Positions 43,832 through 52,928 of a stretch of DNA of 64,000 bases are shown piece by piece. The notes under the pieces are model-generated. The model searched no databases and was not told where the DNA came from. It saw only the letters and a program-made list of their open reading frames with translations. Source of the stretch: Sphingobium sp. Cam5-1 (GTDB lineage: Bacteria; Pseudomonadota; Alphaproteobacteria; Sphingomonadales; Sphingomonadaceae); the NCBI RefSeq assembly GCF_015693305.1, contig NZ_CP065139.1, positions 186,001 through 250,000 on the forward strand. Reading direction: 5' to 3'. The position numbers were made by a program, and so were the translations under genes. Numbering within the stretch: position 1 is the stretch's first letter; every line of letters begins with the position of its first letter.

Positions 43832-44632
43832 CTAATAATCGATCAGCCCCGGCCCGTAGACTGCAAGATCGCGATCGATGCGAGCGGTGGTATCCAGCAA
43901 CTGAGGAAGAACATCCTCAATCAGCTTGTCGAGTGGAACGCGTTGATAGTTCGCTGCCACGTTCACCCCGGCAACAACTTTCCCGCCAGGTTTGTGAACT
44001 GGCGCGGCAAGCGTCCGCACTCCCAGTTCGACCTCCTGATCACACATTGCCCAGCCTTTCTCGCGAACATCGTCCAGAATGGCGCGGAGTCGTTTGGGGT
44101 CTGCGACAGTATATTCCGTATACACCTCGAATTTATGCCGGTCGATCCAGGCGTCGAGTTCGTCATCAGGCAGGCTTGCAAGCAGCACACGTCCCAGTGC
44201 CGTGGTGGCGGGATCTATTCTGGTGCCGACCCTTACCGAAACCGAACGCACTCGCTGCCATTGCGCTCGCGCGATGTAGATGACGCTGTCGCCATCAAGG
44301 ATGCCCAGTGAGCATGCCTCCTTGACCTGCATGTTCAGTTCTTCGAGATGCCGCTCGGCAATCTCCGGCAGATCGATAGACGAAAAATAGGCAAGGCCCA
44401 GATCGAGTACCTTGGGCAGCAGCCGGAACTGCTCACCCTCGCGCCTCACATAGCCGGCCGATTGAAGCGTCAACAGAAACCGCCGGGCGCTCGGCTTCGA
44501 AATTCCTATCGTATTCGCCACTTCGGTCATGGACATGGATTTCCGATCAGGTCCGAATGCCTGGATGACTGCGAGACCCTTGATAAGGGACTGCACCATA
44601 TCGCGTGGTGCGATCACTTCTTCGTTTGCCAT
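43832..44632 (-). CDS. IclR-family regulator beside mhpA (MhpR-like)
   Basis: A 266-residue IclR protein. The helix-turn-helix is at about 12-70 (SLIKGLAVIQAFG, TIGISKPSARRFLLTLQSAGYV) and the effector domain ends TLAAPVHKPGGKVVAGVNVAAN. The C-terminal PcaR/PobR/MhpR-like portion fits sensing of aromatic acids. ATG 44632 follows GGGGAG; the TTG one codon upstream is unlikely. It lies 38 bp downstream of mhpA, in the same orientation. Since E. coli mhp genes are controlled by an IclR protein, it is the best candidate to bind the repeated 13-bp palindromes; that link is inferred. Confidence 0.87.
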   Translation of the reverse strand: MANEEVIAPRDMVQSLIKGLAVIQAFGPDRKSMSMTEVANTIGISKPSARRFLLTLQSAGYVRREGEQFRLLPKVLDLGLAYFSSIDLPEIAERHLEELNMQVKEACSLGILDGDSVIYIARAQWQRVRSVSVRVGTRIDPATTALGRVLLASLPDDELDAWIDRHKFEVYTEYTVADPKRLRAILDDVREKGWAMCDQEVELGVRTLAAPVHKPGGKVVAGVNVAANYQRVPLDKLIEDVLPQLLDTTARIDRDLAVYGPGLIDY

Positions 44633-44670
44633 CAAACTCCCCTGACGATCGCGTTCGTGCGTCGGTCATG

Positions 44671-46290
44671 TCAGTGCCCTACACCGATCGTCATTTGAAG
44701 CATATGTGAGATGGCATTCGTATTTTCCGGTAGAGTAGCGCCGGCCAGATATCTGTCCGGTCTCACGAACAGGACCCGGTATTTCCATGCCGCTTCCCAA
44801 TCCCTGAATCCGCCTTCCACGTCGTCAAGCACAAGAAGGCCGTCCGCAGCTGCGATATCCGGCTTTGCTATGCGCGAGCGATTGATCTGCACGAACCGGG
44901 CGCCGAGGCCTTCCCAGAAAGCCAGTTCGTTCTTGTCGAGGGCCGAGCGAGGGTCCATCCGAAGTCCGACCAGGGCGAACCGGTCGCCTAACGCTTCGTC
45001 GAGCTTCATGCGCGTGCCGTCCGTCAGTTCAACGTCGGGCTGGATGAGCATTCGTCCAATGGGGTTAGGGCGCTTGCGGTTCTGGACCGTGCCGTTCAGG
45101 CCTGCAACGACACCCTCAAGGTAGCGTGGCATAGGCTTGAACTTCATCTTGGTCACATAGTCGCGGGCCTGCGGGAAATGACGCAGCGTCCGAAAGAATA
45201 CGGATCGGGCTTTCTCACCCATAGTCGATTTTGGCGAGTAGATGCGGCCGAGTGTCGTCGCAAGCTTCACCATTTCGGTCGCATGACCGCGGCGCTCGAC
45301 CTCATAGGTATCCAGTAGGGAATCCGTCGCCTCGCCACGGGTGACGGCTGCGAGCTTCCAGGCAATATTCGCTGCGTCGCGTATTCCCGAGTTCATGCCC
45401 TGCCCGAACCAGGGCGGTTGAAGGTGCGCAGCGTCTCCGGCCAGAAAAATCCGGCCCGCCCGGAATTTTTCGGCAACACGGGAATGGTGCGAATAAACGC
45501 GGGGAGCGCCACTTATGTCCAGTTGGTTATTCCACCTGAATCGTTCCGAGATCAGCCTGGAGACGAATTCCGGCTGCGTCGCCTGTTCAACCGTTTCATC
45601 GGCATTCAGGCGGAACTCGAACCGGCGGTAACCATAGGACAGATCGATCGAGACATAGGGCCGTTTGCTGCTGATGTAGTTCCCAGCATAGGGGGCATGT
45701 ATTCCCGAATTCTTGATGTCGATCACCAGCCAGCGGGCCGCGAGAGTGCTGCCAACCAGCTCGATCCCCGCAAGCTGTCGCACCGTGCTGCTGCCGCCGT
45801 CTGCACCGACGATATAGTCCACGGTGATTGTTTCCTCGCGGCCATCGGACGACCGCAGCGTGGCCGTTACGCGATCATCTTCGCTATAAGCGACAAGCTC
45901 TGTTTCGTTGCGGAATTCGACATGCGGAAACCGGTTGAAGCCTTCCCGCAAAACTTCCTCCAGCATTGGCTGGATGAAGGAATTGCGCCTTGGCCAACCG
46001 AAGGGCCGATCGGAAGGCGCGACGTCGATCAACGGTCGACCGGTCGAGTCGAAATACCGCAGGAGCTGATTTTGGATCATGTCGCTATGCGCACGGTCAG
46101 CAAGGCCCGCCGCCTGCAATGCGCGCAAGGATTCATCATCCACGCCGACGGCGCGAGGGTAAGGTATGATGCCCTTGTTCTTGTCGATGATAAGGGTCGG
46201 TACGCCGTAGACACCTAGCAGGTTAGCGATCAACGCGCCGCAAGGCCCGGCCCCAACGACCATGACCCGTGGTTGCCCAGCCCCGCTCAT
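44671..46290 (-). CDS. mhpA: MhpA-like FAD-dependent aromatic hydroxylase
   Basis: A 539-residue class A flavoprotein monooxygenase. The FAD loop is VVGAGPCGALIANLLG, the DG motif is VGADGGSSTVR, and the second FAD motif is GDAAHLQPPWFGQGMNSG. The C-terminal thioredoxin-like extension is that of MhpA/PheA-type enzymes. It hydroxylates a phenolic acid such as 3-(3-hydroxyphenyl)propionate to a catechol, which the MhpB-like enzyme could cleave. It is 7 kb from mhpB-mhpC but has the same operator motif upstream. Confidence 0.9.
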   Translation of the reverse strand: MSGAGQPRVMVVGAGPCGALIANLLGVYGVPTLIIDKNKGIIPYPRAVGVDDESLRALQAAGLADRAHSDMIQNQLLRYFDSTGRPLIDVAPSDRPFGWPRRNSFIQPMLEEVLREGFNRFPHVEFRNETELVAYSEDDRVTATLRSSDGREETITVDYIVGADGGSSTVRQLAGIELVGSTLAARWLVIDIKNSGIHAPYAGNYISSKRPYVSIDLSYGYRRFEFRLNADETVEQATQPEFVSRLISERFRWNNQLDISGAPRVYSHHSRVAEKFRAGRIFLAGDAAHLQPPWFGQGMNSGIRDAANIAWKLAAVTRGEATDSLLDTYEVERRGHATEMVKLATTLGRIYSPKSTMGEKARSVFFRTLRHFPQARDYVTKMKFKPMPRYLEGVVAGLNGTVQNRKRPNPIGRMLIQPDVELTDGTRMKLDEALGDRFALVGLRMDPRSALDKNELAFWEGLGARFVQINRSRIAKPDIAAADGLLVLDDVEGGFRDWEAAWKYRVLFVRPDRYLAGATLPENTNAISHMLQMTIGVGH

Positions 46291-46445
46291 AGTTTGCCTA
46301 CCAAAGAAAGGACGGGCGCGCCGTCAACGTCAGCGCCTCCCCTATAATCGCGCGCGAACGCAGGGCCTCGATTGGCCTCACAAGTCGATTCGCGAGCGGG
46401 AATCCGCTCACTTTTCGCCGCCATTTTACTTCCCTCGATCATCAT

Positions 46446-46477
46446 TACGCTAGGCGTACCACTGTACGCATCATTCA
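46446..46477. promoter_or_regulatory. Palindromic operator upstream of mhpA
   Basis: TACGCTAGGCGTA (46446-46458) is a perfect inverted repeat TACGC-TAG-GCGTA. A second partial site, TACGCATCATTCA, starts 19 bp later at 46465. The pair resembles those at 27844 and 37570. It is about 155 bp upstream of the mhpA start. Confidence 0.55.
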
Positions 46478-46789
46478 GCCAGACATTATTTCGACTGTGA
46501 GCAAAAATTTGACGCGCATAGATCACGGTGATTTCGCTGCGAAGAATGGGTCGACCTCGCGGCTTAGCTCGCCGTGAGGTGGTCAGAATGAACCTTCAGA
46601 CACCTGTGGGACAGAGGGTGCCGAATAGTGGCCACGGCCTATGGCTCGTCGATGAATATCGCCGACGACATTTCCTGTTGTTCGGCTCCCGGATGCGCAG
46701 CGCTCTGGCGAGGCTGTTCATCATTCACCCCAGCCACATTGTATCGGCGGGCGTGCCCGACGCATCGGACCGCCCGCTCGATGAGACTA
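46478..46789. other. Intergenic region, no gene recognised
   Basis: A 312-bp stretch between the mhpA operator and the end of the aldehyde dehydrogenase gene. Frames on both strands are open in parts but broken by stops and match nothing I know. It may hold the mhpA promoter and leftover sequence. Confidence 0.4.
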
Positions 46790-48289
46790 TTATTGCATGT
46801 TGAGCCAAACGGATTTGACGTTGAGATATTCTTCCATGTGCTGCTGGCCACCCTCACGACCAAAGCCGCTATGCTTGTAACCGCCAAACGGAATGGCGGG
46901 ATCCTGCACGTTATAGCAATTGACCCAGATCATGCCTGCGCGGATAGCGCGGGTCATCCGATGTGCTTTTTTGAGATCGCGGGTCCACACGCCGCAGGCC
47001 AGGCCATATTCAGTGTCATTGCCGCGGCGGATAACGTCCTCGATATCGTCGAACGGCATGGCCGATATCACTGGACCGAAAATTTCCTCCCGCGCGATAT
47101 CCATCTGATCCTTGACGTCGGCGAACACCGTTGGCGCGACGAAAAATCCGCCTTCAAGATCGCCTGTGTCGATCCGCTCAGCACCCGTGACTGTGCGTGC
47201 GCCCTGATCGACGCCCTTATTGAAATAGCCAGTGACACGATCAAACTGTTGGCGCGAGACCAGCGGTCCCATGTCGATCCCGGCGTCCATACCGTTGCCC
47301 ACTTTCAGCTTGGCCGCAAATGCGCCTACCCGCTCGACAAATTCATCATGAATGCTGCGTTCGACAAACAATCGCGTCCCGGCGCAACAAATCTGTCCGG
47401 CATTGAGAAATACCGCCATCGCCGCGCCTGCGACTGCGGCGTCAAGGTCGGCATCAGCAAAGACGATGTCCGGCGACTTACCGCCCAGCTCCATGGACAG
47501 GCGCTTGAAGTTACTGGTCGATGCACGAATGATATGTCGACCGGCCTCGCCGGAGCCAGTGAAGGCAAGCTTGTCCACATCTCGATGAGCCGACAGAGCG
47601 GCGCCCGCAGTCTCGCCAAAGCCGGTCACAACATTGACTACCCCCGGGGGCACACCCGCCTCCAGCAGAAGCGCGGCAAAGGCAAGCGGTGAAAGCGGCG
47701 CTTCCTCGGCGGGCTTGAGTACGATCGTACAACCCGTGGCGATCGCCGGTGCGACCTTCCAGATCGCAGTCGCGAGCGGGCTGTTCCATGGGATGATACC
47801 GCCAACTACGCCGACAGGCTCCTTGACGGTATAGCTCAGGAAATCTCCGGGAACCGAATTGTCGATGGTTTCGCCGTGCATGGCCGTAGCCAGGCCGGCA
47901 TAATAGCGCAGCATGCCGACACAGCGGTGCTTCCCGCCCTGCGTACGCGACAGCGGAGCGCCCATGTCCAGCGTGTCAAGCATGGCGAATTCGTCAAACC
48001 GTGCCTCAAGCAGATCCGCTGCTTTCAACAGCAAACGTTGACGTTCGGCCGGTTTGGAGCGGCCCCATGGGCCTTCAAAAGCCCGCCGGGCCGCTGCGAC
48101 CGCCCGGCCGATATCCTCCGCATCCCCTTCGGCCACTTGAGCCAGCACCTCTCCGGTAGCCGGATTGACTGTTTCAAACATCTTGCCGCTAGCCGCTTCG
48201 ACGAACTGGCCATCGATGAGCAGGCGCTTTGGCTGACCGTCGAGGAAGGGGTGGGTAAGCCTAGTTGTTTGGCCTTGAATAGCATTCAT
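46790..48289 (-). CDS. Aldehyde dehydrogenase family protein
   Basis: A 499-residue NAD-dependent aldehyde dehydrogenase. ATG 48289 was chosen: the upstream frame to 48373 lacks family similarity. Seen are IIPWNSPLATAIWK (cofactor), MELGGKSPDIVF (Glu base) and NAGQICCAGTRLFV (Cys nucleophile). The type is that of betaine/phenylacetaldehyde dehydrogenases. It probably oxidises an aliphatic or aromatic aldehyde from a neighbouring pathway. The pterin dehydratase gene lies 135 bp upstream in the same direction. Confidence 0.88.
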   Translation of the reverse strand: MNAIQGQTTRLTHPFLDGQPKRLLIDGQFVEAASGKMFETVNPATGEVLAQVAEGDAEDIGRAVAAARRAFEGPWGRSKPAERQRLLLKAADLLEARFDEFAMLDTLDMGAPLSRTQGGKHRCVGMLRYYAGLATAMHGETIDNSVPGDFLSYTVKEPVGVVGGIIPWNSPLATAIWKVAPAIATGCTIVLKPAEEAPLSPLAFAALLLEAGVPPGVVNVVTGFGETAGAALSAHRDVDKLAFTGSGEAGRHIIRASTSNFKRLSMELGGKSPDIVFADADLDAAVAGAAMAVFLNAGQICCAGTRLFVERSIHDEFVERVGAFAAKLKVGNGMDAGIDMGPLVSRQQFDRVTGYFNKGVDQGARTVTGAERIDTGDLEGGFFVAPTVFADVKDQMDIAREEIFGPVISAMPFDDIEDVIRRGNDTEYGLACGVWTRDLKKAHRMTRAIRAGMIWVNCYNVQDPAIPFGGYKHSGFGREGGQQHMEEYLNVKSVWLNMQ

Positions 48290-48424
48290 CTTTACGTTTC
48301 CTAACCAATGTCTTGTATGAATTTGAGAATTTCGACAGCCGCACTCTTCCATTAGCGCCTGAATGTTTCGCATGATCCAACAGATGCCAGCATCGTCCGT
48401 GGAGCAATCCCTTGATCGGTCGGC

Positions 48425-48712
48425 TTAAAGCAAGCTGTCGATCGCTTTTGCCATATCGATGTCCCGCCGAGACAATCCTCCCGCATCGTGCGTCGTCAGG
48501 GTGATGTCCACCCGATTGTAGACGTTGAACCATTCGGGATGATGATCGGCTTTTTCCGCCAGAATGGCCACCCGCGTCATGAAAGCAAATGCAGTGCTGA
48601 AATCGGCAAACAGAAAGCGCCGTGTGATCCCATCCGGATCGCCAATAACTGACCATTCAGGCAGGTTCGCAAGTTCATTCGCCCGCTCGTCGCCGTTCAA
48701 TCTCAGGATCAT
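48425..48712 (-). CDS. phhB: 4a-hydroxytetrahydrobiopterin dehydratase
   Basis: A 95-residue protein from ATG 48712 (GGAG at 9 bases; the longer frame begins with TTG). It matches the PCD/DCoH family: the active-site [24 protein letters not shown] holds the conserved His-His and Pro-Glu-Trp, and the end [14 protein letters not shown] is typical. It recycles the pterin cofactor of aromatic amino-acid hydroxylases. No phenylalanine hydroxylase gene is in the window, so the role here may be general or moonlighting. Confidence 0.9.
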   Translation of the reverse strand: MILRLNGDERANELANLPEWSVIGDPDGITRRFLFADFSTAFAFMTRVAILAEKADHHPEWFNVYNRVDITLTTHDAGGLSRRDIDMAKAIDSLL

Positions 48713-49093
48713 GTCTTGGTACTCCATTCCGGTAACTGGATCATCCTGCTCCAATCATCGCCTGTCGAGGTGGGCCGTAACTCGCTTTCCAAGTGGCGAT
48801 TTCTCACGTTTGAAGAGATAGTGGATTGCTGCCTCTTAAAATATCGCAAGATTCTTCGACTTTTCCATTGCACGAACATTTGAGTTCGACGATATTTAAC
48901 AGGATTCGTCGCTGGAAACCCGATGGCGGTCGTTTTCAGCCAATAAATTTTGGCATTTTCATATATATCGTCCAATTTTCGTCCATCATGATGGGAAACA
49001 CATCTAAAATCGGAACGATGGAAAGATCTCTGTTGCCGGGTTAGGTGGGACGATGCGCACAATACAACAACAAGAACGTGAGTGGAACTGGAT
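48713..49093. promoter_or_regulatory. Divergent promoter region phhB / BKACE
   Basis: A 381-bp gap with AT-rich centre. It contains the perfect 12-bp palindrome CCATCATGATGG (48983-48994) about 100 bp upstream of the BKACE gene, a candidate operator. No gene is seen; the antisense frame running into it is not coding-like. Confidence 0.45.
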
Positions 49094-49984
49094 ATGAACA
49101 AACTGATCATCGAAGTTCGGCAGAACGAATTGCGGAAGAAGGCGGAGAACCCGAATATTCCATACACCAGTGCCGAGATCATACAGTCCGCTTTGGACGC
49201 GCATGATGAAGGCGCCACGATCGCGCATTTCCATCCGCGCAACGATGCGGGTGCCGAGGTGTCGGATCTGGAATCAGTGGTTGAGATCATCGGAACAATC
49301 CGGTCATGCTCTTCGATGCTCGTGCATCCGACACTGGGCCATTTCGACCATGGCGACGACCCCTTGCTCAGACTGAGCAATGTCGAAGCGTTGGCCGCAA
49401 TGCCTTCGATGAGGCCTGACATCGCGCCGCTTGATTTGGGATCGCTGAACTTCGATGTCTGGAACCCGGAATCGAAGGAGTTCATTGTCGATAACTGGGT
49501 TTATCAGAATAGTGCGCGCGATCTCCGCAGCATGGCCCGCAGGCTCCGTGAACTCGGAGTGAAGCCGCAATTGGTCATCTATGGCTTGTCCGGAATACGA
49601 CTCATGGACGCTTTCCTCGGTACTGGCGACGTCGATACACCGACTTACGTCAGCTTCGTATTGGGTGGACCGTCCATTTTGTTCGGGCATCCGGCAACGT
49701 CGAACGGATTGCGTGCTTATCTCGACAACTTGACGCATGCCAATATCCATTGGAACGTAATGCTCGCCGGGGGCAGCTACTTGCCCCTTCTGCCAGAGAT
49801 TATAGAGGCTGGTGGTCATATCTGCATCGGATTGGGTGACTATGCCTTTCCCGAACTTGGCGTGCCCACAAATGCGGATGTAGTCCGCAAAGTTGTCGAG
49901 GTTGCACGAGGGGTGGGACGGGAGATCGCTTCGCCGGAGGAAGTGCGCGCCATGCTGAATGTGCAGGCTCCCACATCCGCATAA
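49094..49984 (+). CDS. BKACE-family beta-keto acid cleavage enzyme (DUF849)
   Basis: A 296-residue TIM-barrel protein of the DUF849 / beta-keto acid cleavage group. The metal-binding HFHPRN near residue 44 and LVHPTLGH mark the active site; YGLSGIRL and MLAGGSYLP are family segments. These enzymes condense a beta-keto acid with acetyl-CoA, giving acetoacetate and a new CoA ester. A GTG at 49082 is an alternative start. It stands alone on the plus strand and converges on the thiolase gene. The keto-acid is unknown. Confidence 0.87.
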   Translation: MNKLIIEVRQNELRKKAENPNIPYTSAEIIQSALDAHDEGATIAHFHPRNDAGAEVSDLESVVEIIGTIRSCSSMLVHPTLGHFDHGDDPLLRLSNVEALAAMPSMRPDIAPLDLGSLNFDVWNPESKEFIVDNWVYQNSARDLRSMARRLRELGVKPQLVIYGLSGIRLMDAFLGTGDVDTPTYVSFVLGGPSILFGHPATSNGLRAYLDNLTHANIHWNVMLAGGSYLPLLPEIIEAGGHICIGLGDYAFPELGVPTNADVVRKVVEVARGVGREIASPEEVRAMLNVQAPTSA

Positions 49985-50015
49985 TCTTGCTGCTATATGG
50001 TAGCAAACCGAGGTG

Positions 50016-50074
50016 CGACAGCTCGGGATTATTTCCCGGACTGTCGTGACGAAGGTTCCTGTTCCGCAACAGGA
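50016..50074. terminator. Two hairpins between convergent genes
   Basis: First, CGACAG-CT-CGGGA / TCCCG-GA-CTGTCG (50016-50046), an 11-bp stem with a small internal loop. Second, TCCTGTT / AACAGGA (50057-50074) with a 4-base loop, directly after the thiolase stop. They separate the converging BKACE and thiolase transcripts. Confidence 0.6.
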
Positions 50075-51238
50075 TCATATCGTATCCAGCGTGCCAAGGA
50101 TGGCCGTGACCTGGCTCGACAACTGGCCGCCATTGCCGTGCGCCAAAGCAACCTGTGCGCCAGCCACCTGACGCGCGCCCGCTTCCCCCCGCAATTGTCG
50201 AACGGATTCGATCAGCGTGAAGATGCCGTACATGCCGGGATGGCAGTAGCTGAGCCCGCCGCCGCTGGTGTTAACAGGCAGCGCACCACCTGGCGCGATC
50301 CGCCCACCGCTGACAAAGGCGCCGCCCTCCCCTTTCCGGCAGAAGCCGAGGTCTTCGAGGAAGAGGATGGGGTTGATCGTGAAGGCGTCATAGAGTTGCA
50401 GGACATCAACATCTGCGGGGGCTAGGCCTGCCATCGCGAAGGCGGCGGCACCCGATTGCGTGGCCGCGGTGACGGTCAGGTCGGGCATCTGCGAGATTGA
50501 ACGGTGCCAGTGCGCCTCTCCCCCGCCGAGGAAGGCTACAGGCGGTTTGGGCAGGTCACGTGCCCTATCTGTGCGCGTCACCACGATCGCCCCGGCCCCG
50601 TCAGTGACCAGACAACAGTCGCGTACGCTGAGTGGGGTCGAAACCATCGGGCTTTCGAGTACGTCGGCGATGGTCAATGGCCCTTTGCCATAGGTGAACG
50701 CGACCGGATTAAGTTGCGCCCATGCGCGAGCGGCAACGGCTACTTCGGCCAGCTGCTCCCGTGTCGTGCCGAATTGATGCATGTGCCGTGCAGCAGCGAG
50801 GGCATAGCCGGTGACAGGATCGCGTGGGAGATAGGGTGCCTGGTAGGAAGGCTGATCCGGCGGCAGATGCGGCATCTTGCGCCGACCGTCAGCACGCGGC
50901 GTATTGCCATAGACAATCAGCACCGTGCCGGCGAGGCCAGCGGCCAGCGCGGCCGATGCGTGGATCAGGTTGGCCACCGCCGAACTGCCCGCGATGTTTG
51001 CCGAGCCGCTTACGCGCGGACGAATGCCCAGCATTTCGGCCAGGTCGAGATTGGCAAGGAAGCGATGCGACACGATGCTGTAAAGTCCATCGACATCCCG
51101 CACGGTGAGCCCTGCGTCGTCCAGCGCCCGTAATGCGGCCTGGGCAGCGAGATCAATCCCGTACCGATCAACCCCGACATCGCCCAAATCCGATTCCGCT
51201 GCACCGACGATGCATGCGCTGCCGCGCAATTGGCTCAT
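50075..51238 (-). CDS. Thiolase-like protein lacking the nucleophilic Cys (Ltp2-type)
   Basis: A 387-residue thiolase-fold protein of the SCP2 group. The nucleophile position reads NIAGSSA, with Gly84 where Cys is required. The late motifs are LYDAF with Tyr283 and GLSYCHPGMYG with Tyr331 and Tyr337. Steroid side-chain retro-aldolases such as Ltp2 are thiolase-like, use tyrosines rather than Cys, and need a DUF35 partner. The adjacent gene encodes exactly such a DUF35 protein, with start and stop overlapping as ATGA. A retro-aldol role on a beta-hydroxy acyl-CoA is therefore likely, but not proven. Confidence 0.83.
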   Translation of the reverse strand: MSQLRGSACIVGAAESDLGDVGVDRYGIDLAAQAALRALDDAGLTVRDVDGLYSIVSHRFLANLDLAEMLGIRPRVSGSANIAGSSAVANLIHASAALAAGLAGTVLIVYGNTPRADGRRKMPHLPPDQPSYQAPYLPRDPVTGYALAAARHMHQFGTTREQLAEVAVAARAWAQLNPVAFTYGKGPLTIADVLESPMVSTPLSVRDCCLVTDGAGAIVVTRTDRARDLPKPPVAFLGGGEAHWHRSISQMPDLTVTAATQSGAAAFAMAGLAPADVDVLQLYDAFTINPILFLEDLGFCRKGEGGAFVSGGRIAPGGALPVNTSGGGLSYCHPGMYGIFTLIESVRQLRGEAGARQVAGAQVALAHGNGGQLSSQVTAILGTLDTI

Positions 51239-51603
51239 GCGATCACCTCGAACACGAAGCGTGCTGCTTCTCCCATCCGCTCGACATGTCCCGTGACGCG
51301 CGATCCGATGGAGCCGCCCTGATTGCCGACTATCGTGCTCATCATGCGAAAGCCGTCATCAAGATCGATCAACACCACGTTATAGCGGCCTTCCTTGGTG
51401 ATGACTTCGGTCGCAGAATATACCGTACCCCGCCCCGAACTTGCTTCCCAGCGCAGCCGGGTAGATCCGCAATCGGTGCAGTTCAGCCTTGGCTGAAAAA
51501 TCGCCCGATCGCAGAGTTCGCAACGCTGATAGCCCAACACGCCTTCGCCCAGCATGTCGAGATAACGGCGATAGGGCGCCAGCTCCATATGATCATCGGT
51601 CAT
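51235..51603 (-). CDS. DUF35 OB-fold / zinc-ribbon protein
   Basis: A 122-residue protein with a rubredoxin-like zinc ribbon (Cys28, Cys31, Cys42 and Cys45 in RCELC and NCTDC), followed by an OB-fold with YSATEVITKEGRY and YNVVLIDLDDGFR. DUF35 proteins bind acyl-CoA and complex with thiolase-like enzymes. The overlap with the thiolase-like gene makes partnership very probable. Zinc binding and complex formation are known for the family; they are inferred for this protein. Confidence 0.87.
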   Translation of the reverse strand: MTDDHMELAPYRRYLDMLGEGVLGYQRCELCDRAIFQPRLNCTDCGSTRLRWEASSGRGTVYSATEVITKEGRYNVVLIDLDDGFRMMSTIVGNQGGSIGSRVTGHVERMGEAARFVFEVIA

Positions 51604-51702
51604 GATCGATCCTCCAGTGCAAATGTATCGCCGGGGCGATGGTGCGCCGTCATCTGAGGGCGCCGCACAATCACGCCCGGGGGCAAATATTGGTGACCCG
51701 CA

Positions 51703-52452
51703 TCAACGCACCATCATGTGGCCGCCGTCAGCGGAAATGACCTGCCCCGTTACGAAGGATGAGAGGTCGGACGCGAGGAACAGATAGACCTTGGCCACCT
51801 CGTCGGCCGGAGCCTCCCGCCGCAGCGTGCTGGCCGCGACAATAGCGGCATGACGCTCGGCGAATTTGGGGTCTTCGCGGACCTTCCGGTTCATTTCGGT
51901 CGGCGCAGCGGGGGATACCGCGTTGACCAGAATGTTATGCTTGCCCAGTTCCCGCGATGCCGACCGCACCATTCCCAATATGCCTGACTTCGCAGCCGAA
52001 TAGCTGAGTTGGCCGATCGACCCCAACTGCGCGGTAAAGGATGAGGAAAAGATGACCCTCCCCCACTTGTTCTCAATCATGTCGGGGATCGCGGCCTGTA
52101 GCCAATAAAAGCCGCCGGTCATATGGACCGCAATGACCTTGTCCCAATTGTCGTCGGTCATCTTCTCGATCATCGCCGGGCTGGTGTTCCCCGCATTGTT
52201 GACGAGAATATCTATCTGTCCCAGCTTTTCGCGGATGGTCGCAGCTGCTGCATTGACGGAGGCGCGGGCGGTAACATCGCATTGCACATAAATGGCTTCG
52301 CCGCCGCCCTCCCGGATGCCCGCCGCCGCCGCTTCACCGTCCTGCATATCGACAACGGCGACTTTCGCGCCCTGGGCTGCATAGAGTTCACAAATCGCCC
52401 GCCCGATACCCTGTGCGCCACCTGTTACGACAGCCGTCTTCCCTTGCAACAT
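51703..52452 (-). CDS. SDR-family oxidoreductase (FabG-like)
   Basis: A 249-residue SDR from ATG 52452, which has GAAGGA at 7 bases. The extension to 52539 is not family-like. VTGGAQGIG, NNAG, FSSSFT and YSAAK supply the cofactor loop and Ser-Tyr-Lys. The loop VVDMQDGE suggests NAD. Likely role: oxidation or reduction of a beta-hydroxy or ketoacyl-CoA close to the retro-aldolase step. It lies 99 bp upstream of the DUF35 gene. Confidence 0.87.
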   Translation of the reverse strand: MLQGKTAVVTGGAQGIGRAICELYAAQGAKVAVVDMQDGEAAAAGIREGGGEAIYVQCDVTARASVNAAAATIREKLGQIDILVNNAGNTSPAMIEKMTDDNWDKVIAVHMTGGFYWLQAAIPDMIENKWGRVIFSSSFTAQLGSIGQLSYSAAKSGILGMVRSASRELGKHNILVNAVSPAAPTEMNRKVREDPKFAERHAAIVAASTLRREAPADEVAKVYLFLASDLSSFVTGQVISADGGHMMVR

Positions 52453-52622
52453 TATGCGTCCTTCGTCGATTGCACACCCGCGATCTCTGCGTCTGCGATG
52501 CGGCGGATGAAGAATGAAAGAGCGGACACGCCCTAACAACGTTCGAACGGACTAGAGCAGGTTGCGATCAGAAGCGGCGACGGGATCGCCCATCGGCAAA
52601 AACATTGCCTACAGATGCGCGG

Positions 52623-52928
52623 TCAGCAATCGTCCAGTTCAAGTTCAAGCAACAGGGAAGACAGGCATTTCCCATGCGCATCCAGCGCCAGCGAGCGCGT
52701 CACACCGCTTTTCAACGCACCGTGCAGGACGAACTTGAGCGCGCCCAATGTGGGAACCTCATAACGATCGACCGGCCCTTCATTGTTGAAGAGCGAGCGC
52801 ACCCGATCAGCCGTCACCTGCTCGACCAGCCGGGGGTAATCGGCTCGGTCGTAGGCGATAACCGAGATGTCGGAGATATCGCCCTTATCACCCGTGCGCG
52901 CGTGCGCGATGTCGTACAACCGTGTCAT
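52623..52928 (-). CDS. AtuA C-terminal-domain protein
   Basis: A 101-residue protein matching the small C-terminal domain of AtuA-type proteins: YDIAHARTGDKGDISDISVIAY at the N-terminus and an acidic SSLLLELELDD end. Its ATG shares a base with the stop of the large AtuA-like gene (TGATG), so they are coupled halves of one functional unit. Single-chain AtuA proteins carry both parts. Function: acyclic terpene utilisation in pseudomonads; the reaction is unknown. Confidence 0.8.
   Translation of the reverse strand: MTRLYDIAHARTGDKGDISDISVIAYDRADYPRLVEQVTADRVRSLFNNEGPVDRYEVPTLGALKFVLHGALKSGVTRSLALDAHGKCLSSLLLELELDDC

Noticed and set aside
46628..47692. 354-codon plus-strand open frame opposite the aldehyde dehydrogenase
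   Set aside because: Antisense to a gene with complete catalytic motifs; no family similarity of its own.
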